A stretch of 27,412 nucleotides of DNA. Origin: an uncultured Selenomonadales bacterium (GTDB taxonomy: Bacteria; Bacillota; Negativicutes; Selenomonadales; Selenomonadaceae). The notes under the pieces were generated by a model, which did no database searches, was not told the origin of the DNA, and worked only from the letters and a program-made list of their open reading frames with translations. This document shows positions 1-7,793 of this stretch, piece by piece (position 1 is the stretch's first letter; each line of letters opens with the position of its first letter). A program made the translations under genes and the position numbers. The stretch spans positions 1 to 27,412 of the forward strand of contig CALGGP010000126.1 of NCBI GenBank assembly GCA_937915885.1, in the 5' to 3' direction.

Positions 1-21
1 AGACGTGTGCTCTTCCGATCT
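1..21 (+). other. Residual Illumina TruSeq adapter sequence
   Basis: The first 21 bases are identical to the 3' end of the Illumina TruSeq read-2 adapter, ending in CTCTTCCGATCT. This is known from the adapter design and is directly visible here. Translated in the folD frame it gives a peptide containing CSSDL, a familiar mark of adapter contamination in protein databases. It is not biological sequence, so the genome starts at about base 22, and any folD start placed in it (a GTG at 5) is false. Confidence 0.96.
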
Positions 22-52
22 TGGGCGGGAATTATTTTTAGGAGTGATCGCA

Positions 53-919
53 TTGACTGCAAGAATTTTGGAAGGCAAAGAATTTTCCGCGCGGATCAAA
101 GACGAAGCTCGAGCCGCCGTCGAAAAACTTAAAGCCGACGGAGTAACCCCGGGCTTGACGGTGATCATCGTCGGCGACAATCCCGCCTCTCAAGTCTACG
201 TCCGCAATAAACATAAAACCTGCGAAGAGCTCGGGATCAAATCCGAAGTGGTTGCGTTGCCCGAAGACGCGACCAAAGATCAATTGCTCGACACGATCGA
301 TCGCCTCAATGTCGATCCGACCGTCAACGGAATCCTCGTCCAGCTCCCGTTGCCCGCCGCGATCAAATCTCACGAGCAAGAAATTCTCGAGCGGATCGAT
401 CCGTTGAAAGATGTCGACGGCTTTCACCCCTTCAACGTCGGCAAACTCGTCACCGGTGCTCCGACACTCGTCCCTTGCACTCCCGCCGGTTGCATCAAAA
501 TGTTGGATCTCGCGGAGATTCCGATCGACGGCAAGCGCGCGGTGATCATCGGGCGTTCAAACATCGTCGGCAAACCGATGCTACATTTATTGATGGCGCG
601 GCACGCGACGGTGACGGTCTGTCATTCGCACACAAAACCGTTAGGCGATGTGACGCGCGAGGCTGATATACTTGTCGCGGCAATGGGACGCCCGCAATTC
701 GTGACGGCGGACATGGTCAAAGCGGGTGCGGTGGTGATCGATGTCGGGATCAATCGGATTGCGCCAAAAAAATTGGTCGGCGACGTGGATTTTGAAGGCG
801 TCAAGGAAGTCGCGAGCGCGATCACTCCGGTGCCGGGCGGCGTGGGATTGTTGACGGTGTCGATGTTGATGCAAAACGTAGTGACAGCGACGAGACTGCA
901 ATTGGGAATTAGGAATTAG
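53..919 (+). CDS. folD: Bifunctional methylenetetrahydrofolate dehydrogenase / methenyltetrahydrofolate cyclohydrolase (FolD)
   Basis: FolD interconverts 5,10-methylene-, 5,10-methenyl- and 10-formyl-tetrahydrofolate in the cytoplasm, using NADP(H). Family signatures are intact: the catalytic Y-x3-K (Y49, K53), the KDVDGFHP segment near residues 119-126, PCTPAG, the cofactor-binding GRSNIVGKP and the C-terminal PVPGGVGLLTVSML. The 288-aa length fits the family. The TTG at 53 is chosen because AGGAGTG lies just upstream (40-46) and the product begins like other FolD proteins (TARILEGKE); the longer frame upstream runs into adapter. The last six or so residues and the TAG stop are encoded by an AT-rich heptamer repeat that continues downstream, so the C-terminus seems to have been fixed by repeat insertion. 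The gene is complete despite sitting at the contig edge. Confidence 0.96.
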   Translation: MTARILEGKEFSARIKDEARAAVEKLKADGVTPGLTVIIVGDNPASQVYVRNKHKTCEELGIKSEVVALPEDATKDQLLDTIDRLNVDPTVNGILVQLPLPAAIKSHEQEILERIDPLKDVDGFHPFNVGKLVTGAPTLVPCTPAGCIKMLDLAEIPIDGKRAVIIGRSNIVGKPMLHLLMARHATVTVCHSHTKPLGDVTREADILVAAMGRPQFVTADMVKAGAVVIDVGINRIAPKKLVGDVDFEGVKEVASAITPVPGGVGLLTVSMLMQNVVTATRLQLGIRN

Positions 920-932
920 GAATGAGGAATTT
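905..932 (+). repeat. Tandem heptamer repeat GGAATTA (4 imperfect copies)
   Basis: Four consecutive 7-bp units (GGAATTA, GGAATTA, GGAATGA, GGAATTT) straddle the end of folD. The folD stop codon (917-919) lies within the array. Because the unit is 7 bp, successive copies place TAG/TGA in rotating frames. The same heptamer, in reverse complement, recurs at 17584-17618 and 22438-22458, each time beside a GGCGCC-type block. Confidence 0.85.
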
Positions 933-938
933 GAGGAC

Positions 939-977
939 GGGCGCCGTACTCGTGGGTGGGAGCGTCGGCGGCGCCCC
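939..977. repeat. GGCGCC-bounded GC-rich intergenic repeat (copy A)
   Basis: A 39-bp block begins and ends with GGGCGCC / GGCGCCCC and contains GGGTGGGAGCGTCGGCGG. The same core recurs at 18808-18847, and the reverse-complement form (CGCTCCCACCC) occurs at 21270 and 22261. Beyond it lies CCGTCACTCCG, related to the GGAGTGACGG units at 21183-21201. No coding potential or U-tract is seen, so it is not a standard terminator. The rest of the gap to 1059 holds only the ribosome binding site of the next gene. Confidence 0.75.
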
Positions 978-1059
978 TCCATCCGTCACTCCGAAGGTTA
1001 ATAGGTGGAACCTGTTACGAGCGGGGTGAGCGGGCGAAAGTAACCGGGGGAGACGGGAT

Positions 1060-1440
1060 ATGATCAAAGCGATAAAAAAATTATTGAAGCCCGACAAAAC
1101 GGTCGACAAACTCAAAAAGGAGCATAAGGACGCGCAACGTCGGATTGAAAATTTGACGGCGGAGCTCGACGCGAAAGTCAAGATGATCGAGGAGCTCAAC
1201 GCTCGAATGACGGCGCTCAACGATCAATTGGAGCTGGAGATCGCCGAAAAGGAGAAGGCATTCAAACGTCTGCGGACGATCGTCGACGAGCTGAGCGTCA
1301 AGATTTACAACATCAACGAGGAGCATACGCTGACGCTCTCGAAGAAAGACAAAATGATTTCGCAGTTGCGCACGAACGTCGACGAGCTCAACGGGCAATT
1401 GGAGCGGCTGAAGAAAATGAATCCGTCGTTTACGGATTGA
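1060..1440 (+). CDS. Small coiled-coil protein of unknown function
   Basis: The 126-aa product is not recognised as a named family. Nearly the whole chain (about residues 10-118) is charged and heptad-like, rich in K, E, L and I, for example KLKKEHKDAQRRIENL, EELNARMTALNDQLELEIAE and DELNGQLERLKK, so a long dimeric coiled coil is predicted. There is no signal peptide or membrane segment. The segments INEEH..LTLSKKDKMISQLRTNVDELN and VKMIEELNARMTALNDQLE resemble each other, suggesting internal repetition. The ATG at 1060 follows GGGGGAG by 7 nt. It ends 9 bp before the metallophosphoesterase gene and is probably co-transcribed with it, but no role can be assigned. Confidence 0.8.
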   Translation: MIKAIKKLLKPDKTVDKLKKEHKDAQRRIENLTAELDAKVKMIEELNARMTALNDQLELEIAEKEKAFKRLRTIVDELSVKIYNINEEHTLTLSKKDKMISQLRTNVDELNGQLERLKKMNPSFTD

Positions 1441-1449
1441 GGGCGCGCC

Positions 1450-2637
1450 ATGAAAATATTTTTGATCATAACGGCGACGGTGCTCGCCGCGATAATCGGG
1501 CTGACGCTGGTATGCGTCGGCTTTCTTTTTAATGAGGGCGCGAAGCGACGGATGCGGCGGACAATCATTTGGCTCGACGCGTTGATCCTCGGGACGCTGA
1601 TTGTCGGCTCGATGTTCCGCGCGGAGTTGCCGTCTGGCGCCGTTGAGATATTCGGCGACATAGCGGCGGTCGTATTCATGTCTCAACTGATTTGCATCGT
1701 GACGGTTTTGATTGCGCTGATCGTCCGAACGATCTACCGTCGAATGAATAAACCGATCCCGTTCAATCGGGAGCGGCGTGCGATGTTGGCGTACGGATTT
1801 TTTTATCCGATCGTGTCGACGGCGGCGTCGCTCTACGGCAATCAGATCGAGCGCAACTCGACGGTGGATAATTTCTTCGACATACCGATTGAAAATCTGC
1901 CGACGGAGCTCGACTGTTTTGTGATCGCTCAGATCAGCGACGTGCACCTAGGCGCATATTTTTCGTTGGATCGATTGGAGCAATTGTTGAGTCGAATAGC
2001 GGAAGCGAAGCCCGATCTGTTGGCGATCACGGGCGATATTTTTGACAACGTGCCGATGAATGAGGCGGCGATCAAACTGGTCGACAGCTATTGTGATCGA
2101 TTCCGGCATGGGATTTGGTACTGCCACGGCAACCACGAGCACCATCGAGGGATCAAAGCGATCGAAGAGGGACTCAAGTCGACGAAAATTCATTGGCTCG
2201 TCAATCGCGCCGAAAATGTAGATAAAACTTTATATATGGTGGGCGTGGATTATCCGATGTCGTCAATGATGATGCCGGTCGCCGAGCGCGAGGATCGTGC
2301 GGCGATGGAAAAAAATTTTCAACGTCAAAAGCATGAATATCTCGACGCGGCGATGAAAGACGTTCCGCGCGGAGCGGTATGCGTATTGTTGGCGCATCAT
2401 CCCGAGTTCATCGACGACGCGATCGAATATAACATTCCGCTGACGTTGACGGGTCACACGCACGGCTCGCAGATCGGAATCTTCGGGCTGCCGTTGTTCC
2501 CGATATTCAAGTACACGCGGGGCATGGTCAAGCATGGAAATTATTTCGGCTACGTCCACGTCGGCAACGGGAGTTGGTTTCCGTTTCGATTGGGTTGCCC
2601 GCCGGAGATCGCCTATTTCACTCTCAATAAAATGTAA
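1450..2637 (+). CDS. Membrane-anchored calcineurin-like metallophosphoesterase
   Basis: The 395-aa protein has three or four hydrophobic segments in its first 130 residues (about 3-26, 38-57, 68-97, 111-129), then a calcineurin-type phosphoesterase domain. The metal-binding blocks are in order: ISDVHLG (D164, H166), GDIFDN (G195-D196), GNHEH (N228, H229), AHHPEF and GHTHGSQIG. This resembles the YkuE/YaeI group of membrane-associated metallophosphoesterases; some YaeI-type enzymes act on UDP-2,3-diacylglucosamine like LpxH. Here lpxI is also present, so an LpxH role is not needed, and the substrate is unknown. The ATG at 1450 follows GAGGG. No HTH or secretion partner is adjacent. Confidence 0.9.
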   Translation: MKIFLIITATVLAAIIGLTLVCVGFLFNEGAKRRMRRTIIWLDALILGTLIVGSMFRAELPSGAVEIFGDIAAVVFMSQLICIVTVLIALIVRTIYRRMNKPIPFNRERRAMLAYGFFYPIVSTAASLYGNQIERNSTVDNFFDIPIENLPTELDCFVIAQISDVHLGAYFSLDRLEQLLSRIAEAKPDLLAITGDIFDNVPMNEAAIKLVDSYCDRFRHGIWYCHGNHEHHRGIKAIEEGLKSTKIHWLVNRAENVDKTLYMVGVDYPMSSMMMPVAEREDRAAMEKNFQRQKHEYLDAAMKDVPRGAVCVLLAHHPEFIDDAIEYNIPLTLTGHTHGSQIGIFGLPLFPIFKYTRGMVKHGNYFGYVHVGNGSWFPFRLGCPPEIAYFTLNKM

Positions 2638-2669
2638 GTTTCATCGACACTTTGTAAGCAAAAGAAACG

Positions 2670-2698
2670 TTGACAAAACGTACAAAACGCATTACATT
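2670..2698 (+). promoter_or_regulatory. Sigma-A-type promoter of the accessory operon, with direct repeats in the spacer
   Basis: TTGACA (2670-2675) is followed after exactly 17 bp by TACATT (2693-2698), and a strong SD (AGAGAGGAG, 2703-2711) follows at once. The spacer contains two direct copies of ACAAAACG (2673-2680 and 2682-2689) 9 bp apart, placed where a repressor would compete with RNA polymerase. The following gene encodes an XRE-type DNA-binding protein, so autoregulation at these repeats is an inference. This is the only convincing promoter visible ahead of the 11-kb block. Confidence 0.65.
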
Positions 2699-2721
2699 GC
2701 TTAGAGAGGAGATGATGAACA

Positions 2722-3210
2722 ATGTCGATAGGAAAATTTGCCGATCGATTGAGACGGACGAGGATAGCTGCAAAAATGTCGCGTCAGCAGATGGCAGACG
2801 AACTGCAGATGACGTTTGTGAGCTACGGCGACTTTGAGTGTGCCAGGCAACCCCCGACGGTCGAAAATCTGATCAAGATATCTGACATGCTCGGGACGAC
2901 GCCGAACGATCTGCTGGGATATAAGACGATGTTGTTCACGGAAGCGGAGGAATATTGGAGCTCGGCGGGCTATGCGGTGGAGATCGGCGACGGCGGCATC
3001 ATCAATCTGGTGCGTGAGGTCGAGCAGGAAAAATTTTTTAAGGCGAACGACAGTGATGTGCTCGATTACAAACCGGCGACGCAGGAAAAAATATCGTTTG
3101 CGAGTCGAGAGGTGTTCGTGCGGTACACGCAAAATGCGATGCGTCAGTTCGACCAACACATTCGGGACGAGCGCAGGGCGTTCCTCGACAAGTTGATCAA
3201 GCGCGATTGA
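2722..3210 (+). CDS. XRE-family helix-turn-helix transcriptional regulator
   Basis: The 162-aa protein begins with a Cro/CI-type HTH (about residues 5-65): FADRLRRTRIAAKMSRQQMADEL, then TFVSYGDFECARQPPTVENLIKISDMLGTTPNDLLGY, which has the usual spacing and ends in the typical D-x-L-L-G. Residues 66-162 form a C-terminal domain of unknown fold with no peptidase or toxin motif that I recognise. The ATG follows AGAGGAG by about 10 nt. It is the first gene after a good promoter and lies 6 bp before the next gene, so it is likely the regulator of the whole block and probably of itself. The inducing signal cannot be read from the sequence. Confidence 0.88.
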   Translation: MSIGKFADRLRRTRIAAKMSRQQMADELQMTFVSYGDFECARQPPTVENLIKISDMLGTTPNDLLGYKTMLFTEAEEYWSSAGYAVEIGDGGIINLVREVEQEKFFKANDSDVLDYKPATQEKISFASREVFVRYTQNAMRQFDQHIRDERRAFLDKLIKRD

Positions 3211-3216
3211 GCGGAG

Positions 3217-4035
3217 GTGATTGCGACGATCGAAGAGTACTGTCGGCTGAAAGACGAGATCGAAGAAATTTATTGGCGGCTCAAGCGTGAGGGCACGGCG
3301 AAGTACATGCTCAAGGCGATCGAGAAGAATTTGAAGGCGCTCGAGAATGAGCCGCGCGGATATGAATACGCATTTTTTCTGCTCGAGCACGCGACGTTTG
3401 ATCGGGACTTGAAAGATTATGCACGGGTGAAGGAGTACGGGGCGGCGGCGATCGAGCTGCTGTTGACTCTGCCGACGTCCGATGAAGTTGATCAACGGTT
3501 GAACGACGCGGCTGATATCGTCGTCGACGCGTGCAATGAGCTCGATGATTGGAACGGCGTGGATCGGTTGAAGATCACTCGGCTCAATTACGAGCTGTTT
3601 CCGGAATTTCGTATCGATAATTTAGTATTGATTGAGGCGGCGGTCGAATATGCGGACGCCCTTCTTGCCGCCGATCAACTGTCGGAGCATGAGGAACTGC
3701 AGAATTTTATCGTCAACAACTGCCTGAAGCTGACGCGTTGCCATGACGGAGTTATGTTTGCGCGAAAGCTCAAGCGGGTGCTGATTGCTTGCGGGTCGAA
3801 GAAACGCGCGAATAAGATGTTCGAGCGTATATTGCTCTATCGGATCGAGAACTGCAGCGACAACATACACAACGATTGTTGGGAGCCCGAGCGGCAGCGC
3901 GATTGGAATTTGTCCCGGGCGGACGAGGTGATCGAACTGCTCAAGGAGCTTGGGCGCGAAGATGATCTCAAGTGGTGGACGGCGTATCGCGAATTGATTG
4001 CGCGCCGTCGGAACGATCGGGGGCGGGTGCGTTGA
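3217..4035 (+). CDS. Uncharacterised helical protein, paralogue 1 of a tandem pair
   Basis: About 272 aa, not recognised. It appears all-helical and acidic, with TPR-like spacing but no clear TPR consensus, and no signal peptide or membrane segment. It is plainly homologous to the next gene: both contain ENEPRG[YF]EYAF, a CNELDDW.G.DRLKITRL.YEL block, YADALL.ADQLS.HE.L, ARKLKR, and a C-terminal DWNL...LLKELGR. The start is uncertain. The GTG at 3217 overlaps an almost perfect anti-SD match (GGAGGTGAT, 3213-3221); ATT at 3220 or ATC at 3229 would be unusual but better spaced. The extent assumes GTG. It ends overlapping the paralogue by 4 bp, implying translational coupling. Confidence 0.8.
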   Translation: MIATIEEYCRLKDEIEEIYWRLKREGTAKYMLKAIEKNLKALENEPRGYEYAFFLLEHATFDRDLKDYARVKEYGAAAIELLLTLPTSDEVDQRLNDAADIVVDACNELDDWNGVDRLKITRLNYELFPEFRIDNLVLIEAAVEYADALLAADQLSEHEELQNFIVNNCLKLTRCHDGVMFARKLKRVLIACGSKKRANKMFERILLYRIENCSDNIHNDCWEPERQRDWNLSRADEVIELLKELGREDDLKWWTAYRELIARRRNDRGRVR

Positions 4036-4856
4036 GTGATGTGATCGAGAGATATAGGTGGGCTCAAAAACAAGCTGTTGCCGATTTCGACGAGCTCGGA
4101 GTGTTCGGCTATGCGGGCGAAATGTATTCGGTGATCAAAAAATTGCTCGCGGAGATCGAAAATGAGCCGCGCGGGTTCGAGTATGCATTTCTTTCAATCG
4201 AGTACGCGCAACTCGACATCGAAGGACGGATTTATGACAGCGCCAAAAAATATGCGTTGGCGGCGTATGATGCTCTGTCGAATGCGGAAGCGTCGGAGGA
4301 AACGAAGAAGTTGCTGTTCCATGCGGTGAAGATCATAGTCATGTCCTGCAATGAGCTCGACGATTGGAGCGGCGCCGATCGATTAAAGATCACGCGGCTC
4401 GATTATGAGCTGTCGAAAAAATATCCGAGCCCCAATTCCACGTTCAGTAAATCGACGCCGGTGCTCGATTATGCGGACGCACTTCTCGATGCCGATCAAC
4501 TGTCGGATCACGAAGACCTTCGACGGACGATCTTTGACAAGCTTGACGAGCTCGAGCGGTTGTCGAAAAACGATGATATCATGTCGGTCGCGTCGGCGCG
4601 CAAACTCAAACGGATATTGAGCGCCTTCGGTGCGCCGGAACTTGCGCAAAAAATTTATGAGCGCATTCTGCTCGAAAAGGTTGAAAGACTGCGTGACAAC
4701 ATCGAAAACGGCGAGGACTCGGACAATCAGGATTGGAATCTCCGGCAGTCGGACATGGCGATCGGATTGTTGAAGGAGCTCGGGCGCGATAAAGACGTTA
4801 AGTGTTGGGAGCGGCGTCGAGAGTTGATCGAGGAGCCGTGGAAACGTTTACCTTGA
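4032..4856 (+). CDS. Uncharacterised helical protein, paralogue 2 of a tandem pair
   Basis: About 274 aa, homologous along its whole length to the preceding protein but clearly diverged, so the duplication is not recent. Shared blocks include ENEPRGFEYAF, the CNELDDWSGADRLKITRLDYEL region, YADALLDADQLSDHEDL, ARKLKR, and DWNL...LLKELGRD near the C-terminus. No catalytic signature is apparent. The TTG at 4032 is preferred because it overlaps the upstream stop (TTGA) after GGGGGCGGG; GTG at 4041 is an alternative. The frame extends upstream to 3972, but that portion overlaps the paralogue and is not homologous. Two divergent copies side by side suggest the family binds related but different partners; this is inference. 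Confidence 0.8.
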   Translation: MSDVIERYRWAQKQAVADFDELGVFGYAGEMYSVIKKLLAEIENEPRGFEYAFLSIEYAQLDIEGRIYDSAKKYALAAYDALSNAEASEETKKLLFHAVKIIVMSCNELDDWSGADRLKITRLDYELSKKYPSPNSTFSKSTPVLDYADALLDADQLSDHEDLRRTIFDKLDELERLSKNDDIMSVASARKLKRILSAFGAPELAQKIYERILLEKVERLRDNIENGEDSDNQDWNLRQSDMAIGLLKELGRDKDVKCWERRRELIEEPWKRLP

Positions 4857-4878
4857 ATTGTTTGCGGAGGGAATTGCA

Positions 4879-5820
4879 ATGATCGAATTGAAAACGGTGC
4901 GGTCGATGTTGTACGGGTTGGCGGTGGCGGACGCGTTGGGCGTTCCGGTCGAATTTACGAGCCGCGCGAGACTTCGCAGAAATCCCGTCGAGGGCATGAT
5001 GAGCGGAGGCGTGTGGGATCAACCGGCGGGCACGTGGTCGGACGACACGAGCATGGCGCTCGCCACGATGGAGAGCATCGGGCGGCTCAAAAAAATTGAT
5101 CTCGAAGACATCATGAATAACTTCGCCGAGTGGTTTGAACACGACGAATTCACGGCGGGCAATCACACGTTCGATGTTGGCAACACGACGGCGACGGCGA
5201 TTGAGCGTTTTCTCGACGGCACTCCGATCGGCGATTGCGGTTTGACGAGCGGGAACTCGAACGGCAACGGCTCGTTGATGCGGATTGTTCCGATGGCGAT
5301 GTGGCTTCATCCGATCGACGATTCCAAAATGGGATTCATACACGACGTTTCGGCGCTGACGCATGCTCATCCGATCAGTCTGATTGCCTGCGGCACTTAT
5401 TGTTCGATTGCCGCTCAACTGTTGGAAGGTAAGCCGATCGCTCGTGCGGTCGCCGACGGTTTGAGCCGCGCGGAAAAATATTACAGTCAAAAATTCCCCG
5501 ACAAGATGAAAACGTATGCGCGGCTGTTCGATCCGCAATTCGGCGCGCTCGACGAGGACGCGATCAAGAGCAGCGGCTACGTCGTTGACAGTCTCGAGGC
5601 GGCGATCTGGTGTTTGCTCAACACGACGGATTATCGGTCGCTGGCGTTGAAGGCAGTCAATCTCGGCGGCGACACCGATACGGTTGCGGCGATCGCGGGC
5701 GGGCTCGGCGGCATCGTCTACGGCATCGACGACATTCCCGACGAGTGGCTCGATGTGCTCAAAAACAAGACTCTGCTCGAAAAAATCTCGGCGGAGTTTT
5801 TCAATGCGATTGAAAGGTGA
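4879..5820 (+). CDS. ADP-ribosylglycohydrolase family protein (DraG/ARH type)
   Basis: The 313-aa protein carries the features of ADP-ribosylglycohydrolases, which remove ADP-ribose from proteins, nucleic acids or small molecules using a two-metal site. Visible motifs are GLAVADALGVPVEF near the start, GTWSDDTSMALA (the S/T-D-D-T metal ligands, residues 54-57), GNGSLMRIVP (about 129-138), THAHP (161-165) and NLGGDTDTVAAIAGG (D265, D267). All expected ligands are present, so it should be active. The ATG at 4879 follows GGAGGG (4866-4871) by 7 nt. Unlike most of its neighbours it belongs to a well-known family. Members include DraG, which reactivates dinitrogenase reductase, and Tri1, which gives immunity to ADP-ribosylating toxins. 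No nif gene or ADP-ribosyltransferase is visible here, so the substrate is open. Confidence 0.93.
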   Translation: MIELKTVRSMLYGLAVADALGVPVEFTSRARLRRNPVEGMMSGGVWDQPAGTWSDDTSMALATMESIGRLKKIDLEDIMNNFAEWFEHDEFTAGNHTFDVGNTTATAIERFLDGTPIGDCGLTSGNSNGNGSLMRIVPMAMWLHPIDDSKMGFIHDVSALTHAHPISLIACGTYCSIAAQLLEGKPIARAVADGLSRAEKYYSQKFPDKMKTYARLFDPQFGALDEDAIKSSGYVVDSLEAAIWCLLNTTDYRSLALKAVNLGGDTDTVAAIAGGLGGIVYGIDDIPDEWLDVLKNKTLLEKISAEFFNAIER

Positions 5821-5829
5821 GATGCGATA

Positions 5830-6126
5830 ATGAGAATCTATGATTTCTCCAAATACGACTTCGACGACGAGTTGATCGGCGAAGATGATGCTGTCGTCGT
5901 GTACGGAGTGATGGGCAAATCTTTTCAAATGGTGGTCAGCAATTACGACGATAAGCGCGTTGTCTTCCGCCTTCCTGAAGGCAAGGTCTTCACGGTCGAG
6001 GGCTACACCGCCGAAGAAGTACGGCACATTGTGGAGGTCATGAAAGATTGCCACAAAGATTTGCTTGACAGCATAAAGACAGGGAATATTTCAAAGCAAT
6101 TGGGAGGTGAGTCTGACGGTGATTGA
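5830..6126 (+). CDS. Small acidic protein of unknown function
   Basis: The 98-aa product is unrecognised. It starts MRIYDFSKYDFDDEL and appears to be a small alpha/beta protein: VVVYGVMGKSFQMVV, KRVVFRLPEG, KVFTVEGYTAEEVRHIVEVMK. No signal peptide, membrane segment or metal motif is seen. It begins 10 bp after the ADP-ribosylglycohydrolase gene and overlaps the next gene slightly, so it belongs to the same transcription unit. Its size and acidity would suit an immunity or antitoxin-like protein, but nothing in the sequence proves it. Confidence 0.72.
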   Translation: MRIYDFSKYDFDDELIGEDDAVVVYGVMGKSFQMVVSNYDDKRVVFRLPEGKVFTVEGYTAEEVRHIVEVMKDCHKDLLDSIKTGNISKQLGGESDGD

Positions 6127-7087
6127 TGAGTTGAGACCGACCATTGAAATGAACGACGTGCTGATCGTCGGCGAGAGCGAAGTATGTCCCGAGCTTGCCG
6201 CCGTTTTCGACGAGGCACTCAATCGGGATTTCAACTTCCGACATATGTTTTCGCGTCGACCGATGCTTGGCATGGGACACATGTGGTCGGGGCACTTGGA
6301 TTATTTCGCAGACAAGGTCGACGAGTGGTTGCGGTCTTCGCCGGTGTCGACTTGGGAGCCGAATTATTGTGCCTTCACGTCCGATGCCGCGTTCGATAAA
6401 TTTAAAAATCTCGCGACCGAAGCAACGATCACATTGGTGTTGTCGCAAGCGGCGAGCGATTCGATCAAGCGCATCACGGACGGTCGCTCTCTGTCAAGAG
6501 GACTTCATTTTTTCCCGTCGAACGAGCCGTCGGAGTGGACGGAAGATCAGCGCCGAGAATTGGCGGATGCGCTCGAACTTCCGATCCTCAACCTGACTTG
6601 GCGTTGGCGTGCGGAGTGGTTGAGCTTGGGCGGCAGAGAAGATTTTTATTTTACGTCGCTGATCGAAGAGGCGATCGAGGGGCGCAAAGAAAATCGGTTT
6701 GCCGGTCTCGATCATCTCATCGAAACGAAGGCGGTCGAGCTGTTGAGGCAAAATCCGTTTTCGACGCGAACCGCACCGGAGCCGTGGTTTAACATTTACC
6801 CGACGTATTTCGAGATGCAAAAAATTTTTCCGAGGTTCTTGGCGATCTGTCGGGGCGAAGAATCGCTCGAACATGTGCTTGACGTGATCGACGGGCAGAT
6901 CGACAAAATTGCGGCGGCATATTCCGAGCGTCAGTGGTACAAGTTCACGATCGTATTGTTGAGCGACAAATGGGATCGGGCGGTCTTCGCTCGGCACCGC
7001 GCGACGTTCGATAAATGTCGGGAGCGCGGGATTTACATGGCGGGCTATTGGCTCGACAAAAACGAGATTGATGCGTACGAGATTTGA
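6119..7087 (+). CDS. Uncharacterised cytoplasmic protein
   Basis: About 322 aa, with no family I recognise. It is rich in aromatic residues, notably W (GHMWSGHLDYF, LTWRWRAEWLSLGG, APEPWFNIYPTYFEM, RQWYKFTIVLLSDKWDRAVF) and has no signal peptide or membrane span. The C-terminus, with FTIVLLSDKWDRAVFARHRATFDKC.ERGIYMAGYWL, looks like a beta-strand followed by a helix. The GTG at 6119 lies 11 nt after GGGAGG (6102-6107) and overlaps the previous gene by 8 bp; a GTG at 6107 in the same frame overlaps the SD itself and is less likely. It is unique in the block, without a paralogue in the window. Confidence 0.75.
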   Translation: MIDELRPTIEMNDVLIVGESEVCPELAAVFDEALNRDFNFRHMFSRRPMLGMGHMWSGHLDYFADKVDEWLRSSPVSTWEPNYCAFTSDAAFDKFKNLATEATITLVLSQAASDSIKRITDGRSLSRGLHFFPSNEPSEWTEDQRRELADALELPILNLTWRWRAEWLSLGGREDFYFTSLIEEAIEGRKENRFAGLDHLIETKAVELLRQNPFSTRTAPEPWFNIYPTYFEMQKIFPRFLAICRGEESLEHVLDVIDGQIDKIAAAYSERQWYKFTIVLLSDKWDRAVFARHRATFDKCRERGIYMAGYWLDKNEIDAYEI

Positions 7088-7099
7088 GGTGAGCGCGAC

Positions 7100-7771
7100 G
7101 TGGAATTTGTAAAATATAATTTTGGCGGGCGCCATTTTTACCCCGCATATCGCTCCGATTGTATCGAATTTCAAAACGACACGCGGTTTTTTCCGATAAT
7201 CAAAAAGCATCTTGCCGACAAGCCGCGTGATTTTCAAGATGAGCTGATGTGGCAGTTGGGCGACAAGAAAATATTTTTCGCCGCCGACAAAGAGAAGGTC
7301 GCCGCCGCGTTTGACAATTTCATTGAAAAATATTTGCGCCCCGAGTATGAACGTGCGCTTGCCGATCCCGACTCCGTCGATGCCGACGAGTTCAAACGGA
7401 TTTTCGGCGTCCGAACAGCCGACTCCAAACGCAAGAAACTGCATCGCAGTCAAGAGATGCCGTCGGCGGCAGATGTCAAAGCCGCGATCATTGAGCGATT
7501 CGAGGAAGTTCGCAAGTGCATTGCCGAGGTCGATGCCGATTGTTTCAGGTTGAGAAAAACGAGCGACGATGATATTGACGAGTCGGAGATTTGGCATGCG
7601 AAGACCATCAGTCGATACTCGGACGGCGTCTACAGTCGCGAGGATATCACGCTGATGTATGCGCACGTGACAGACTTCGTTGCAATCGACGGCGAGAAGA
7701 TCACGTTGATCCCGAACAATGAATTTCGAGAATCCGATCGGTTTCCGATTGAGCGAAAATCAATTGCCTGA
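7100..7771 (+). CDS. Uncharacterised protein
   Basis: The 223-aa product is unrecognised. The N-terminal half begins MEFVKYNFGGRHFYPAYRSDCIEF and contains DKPRDFQDELMWQLGDKKIFFAADKEKVAAAFDNFI. A central helical region (about 120-165) is followed by a beta-rich tail ending ITLMYAHVTDFVAIDGEKITLIPN. There is no signal peptide or membrane segment. The GTG at 7100 has GAGGTGAG upstream (7086-7092). It follows the preceding gene by 12 bp and lies 22 bp ahead of the next pair. Function unknown. Confidence 0.75.
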   Translation: MEFVKYNFGGRHFYPAYRSDCIEFQNDTRFFPIIKKHLADKPRDFQDELMWQLGDKKIFFAADKEKVAAAFDNFIEKYLRPEYERALADPDSVDADEFKRIFGVRTADSKRKKLHRSQEMPSAADVKAAIIERFEEVRKCIAEVDADCFRLRKTSDDDIDESEIWHAKTISRYSDGVYSREDITLMYAHVTDFVAIDGEKITLIPNNEFRESDRFPIERKSIA

Positions 7772-7793
7772 TCAAATTTGATTGGAGGCGGCG

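Noticed and set aside
939..977. Block A as a rho-independent terminator for folD
   Set aside because: The stem is GC-rich but there is no T run on either side.
2722..4035. XRE gene and following gene as a toxin-antitoxin pair
   Set aside because: The second protein has no toxin motif and is one of two paralogues; sizes and the long operon do not fit a simple pair.
4798..6054. Long antisense open frame (418 aa) opposite the ADP-ribosylglycohydrolase gene
   Set aside because: It covers a gene with clear family motifs; the product is Arg/His/Val-rich without recognisable domains, as expected from the complement of GATCG-rich codons.
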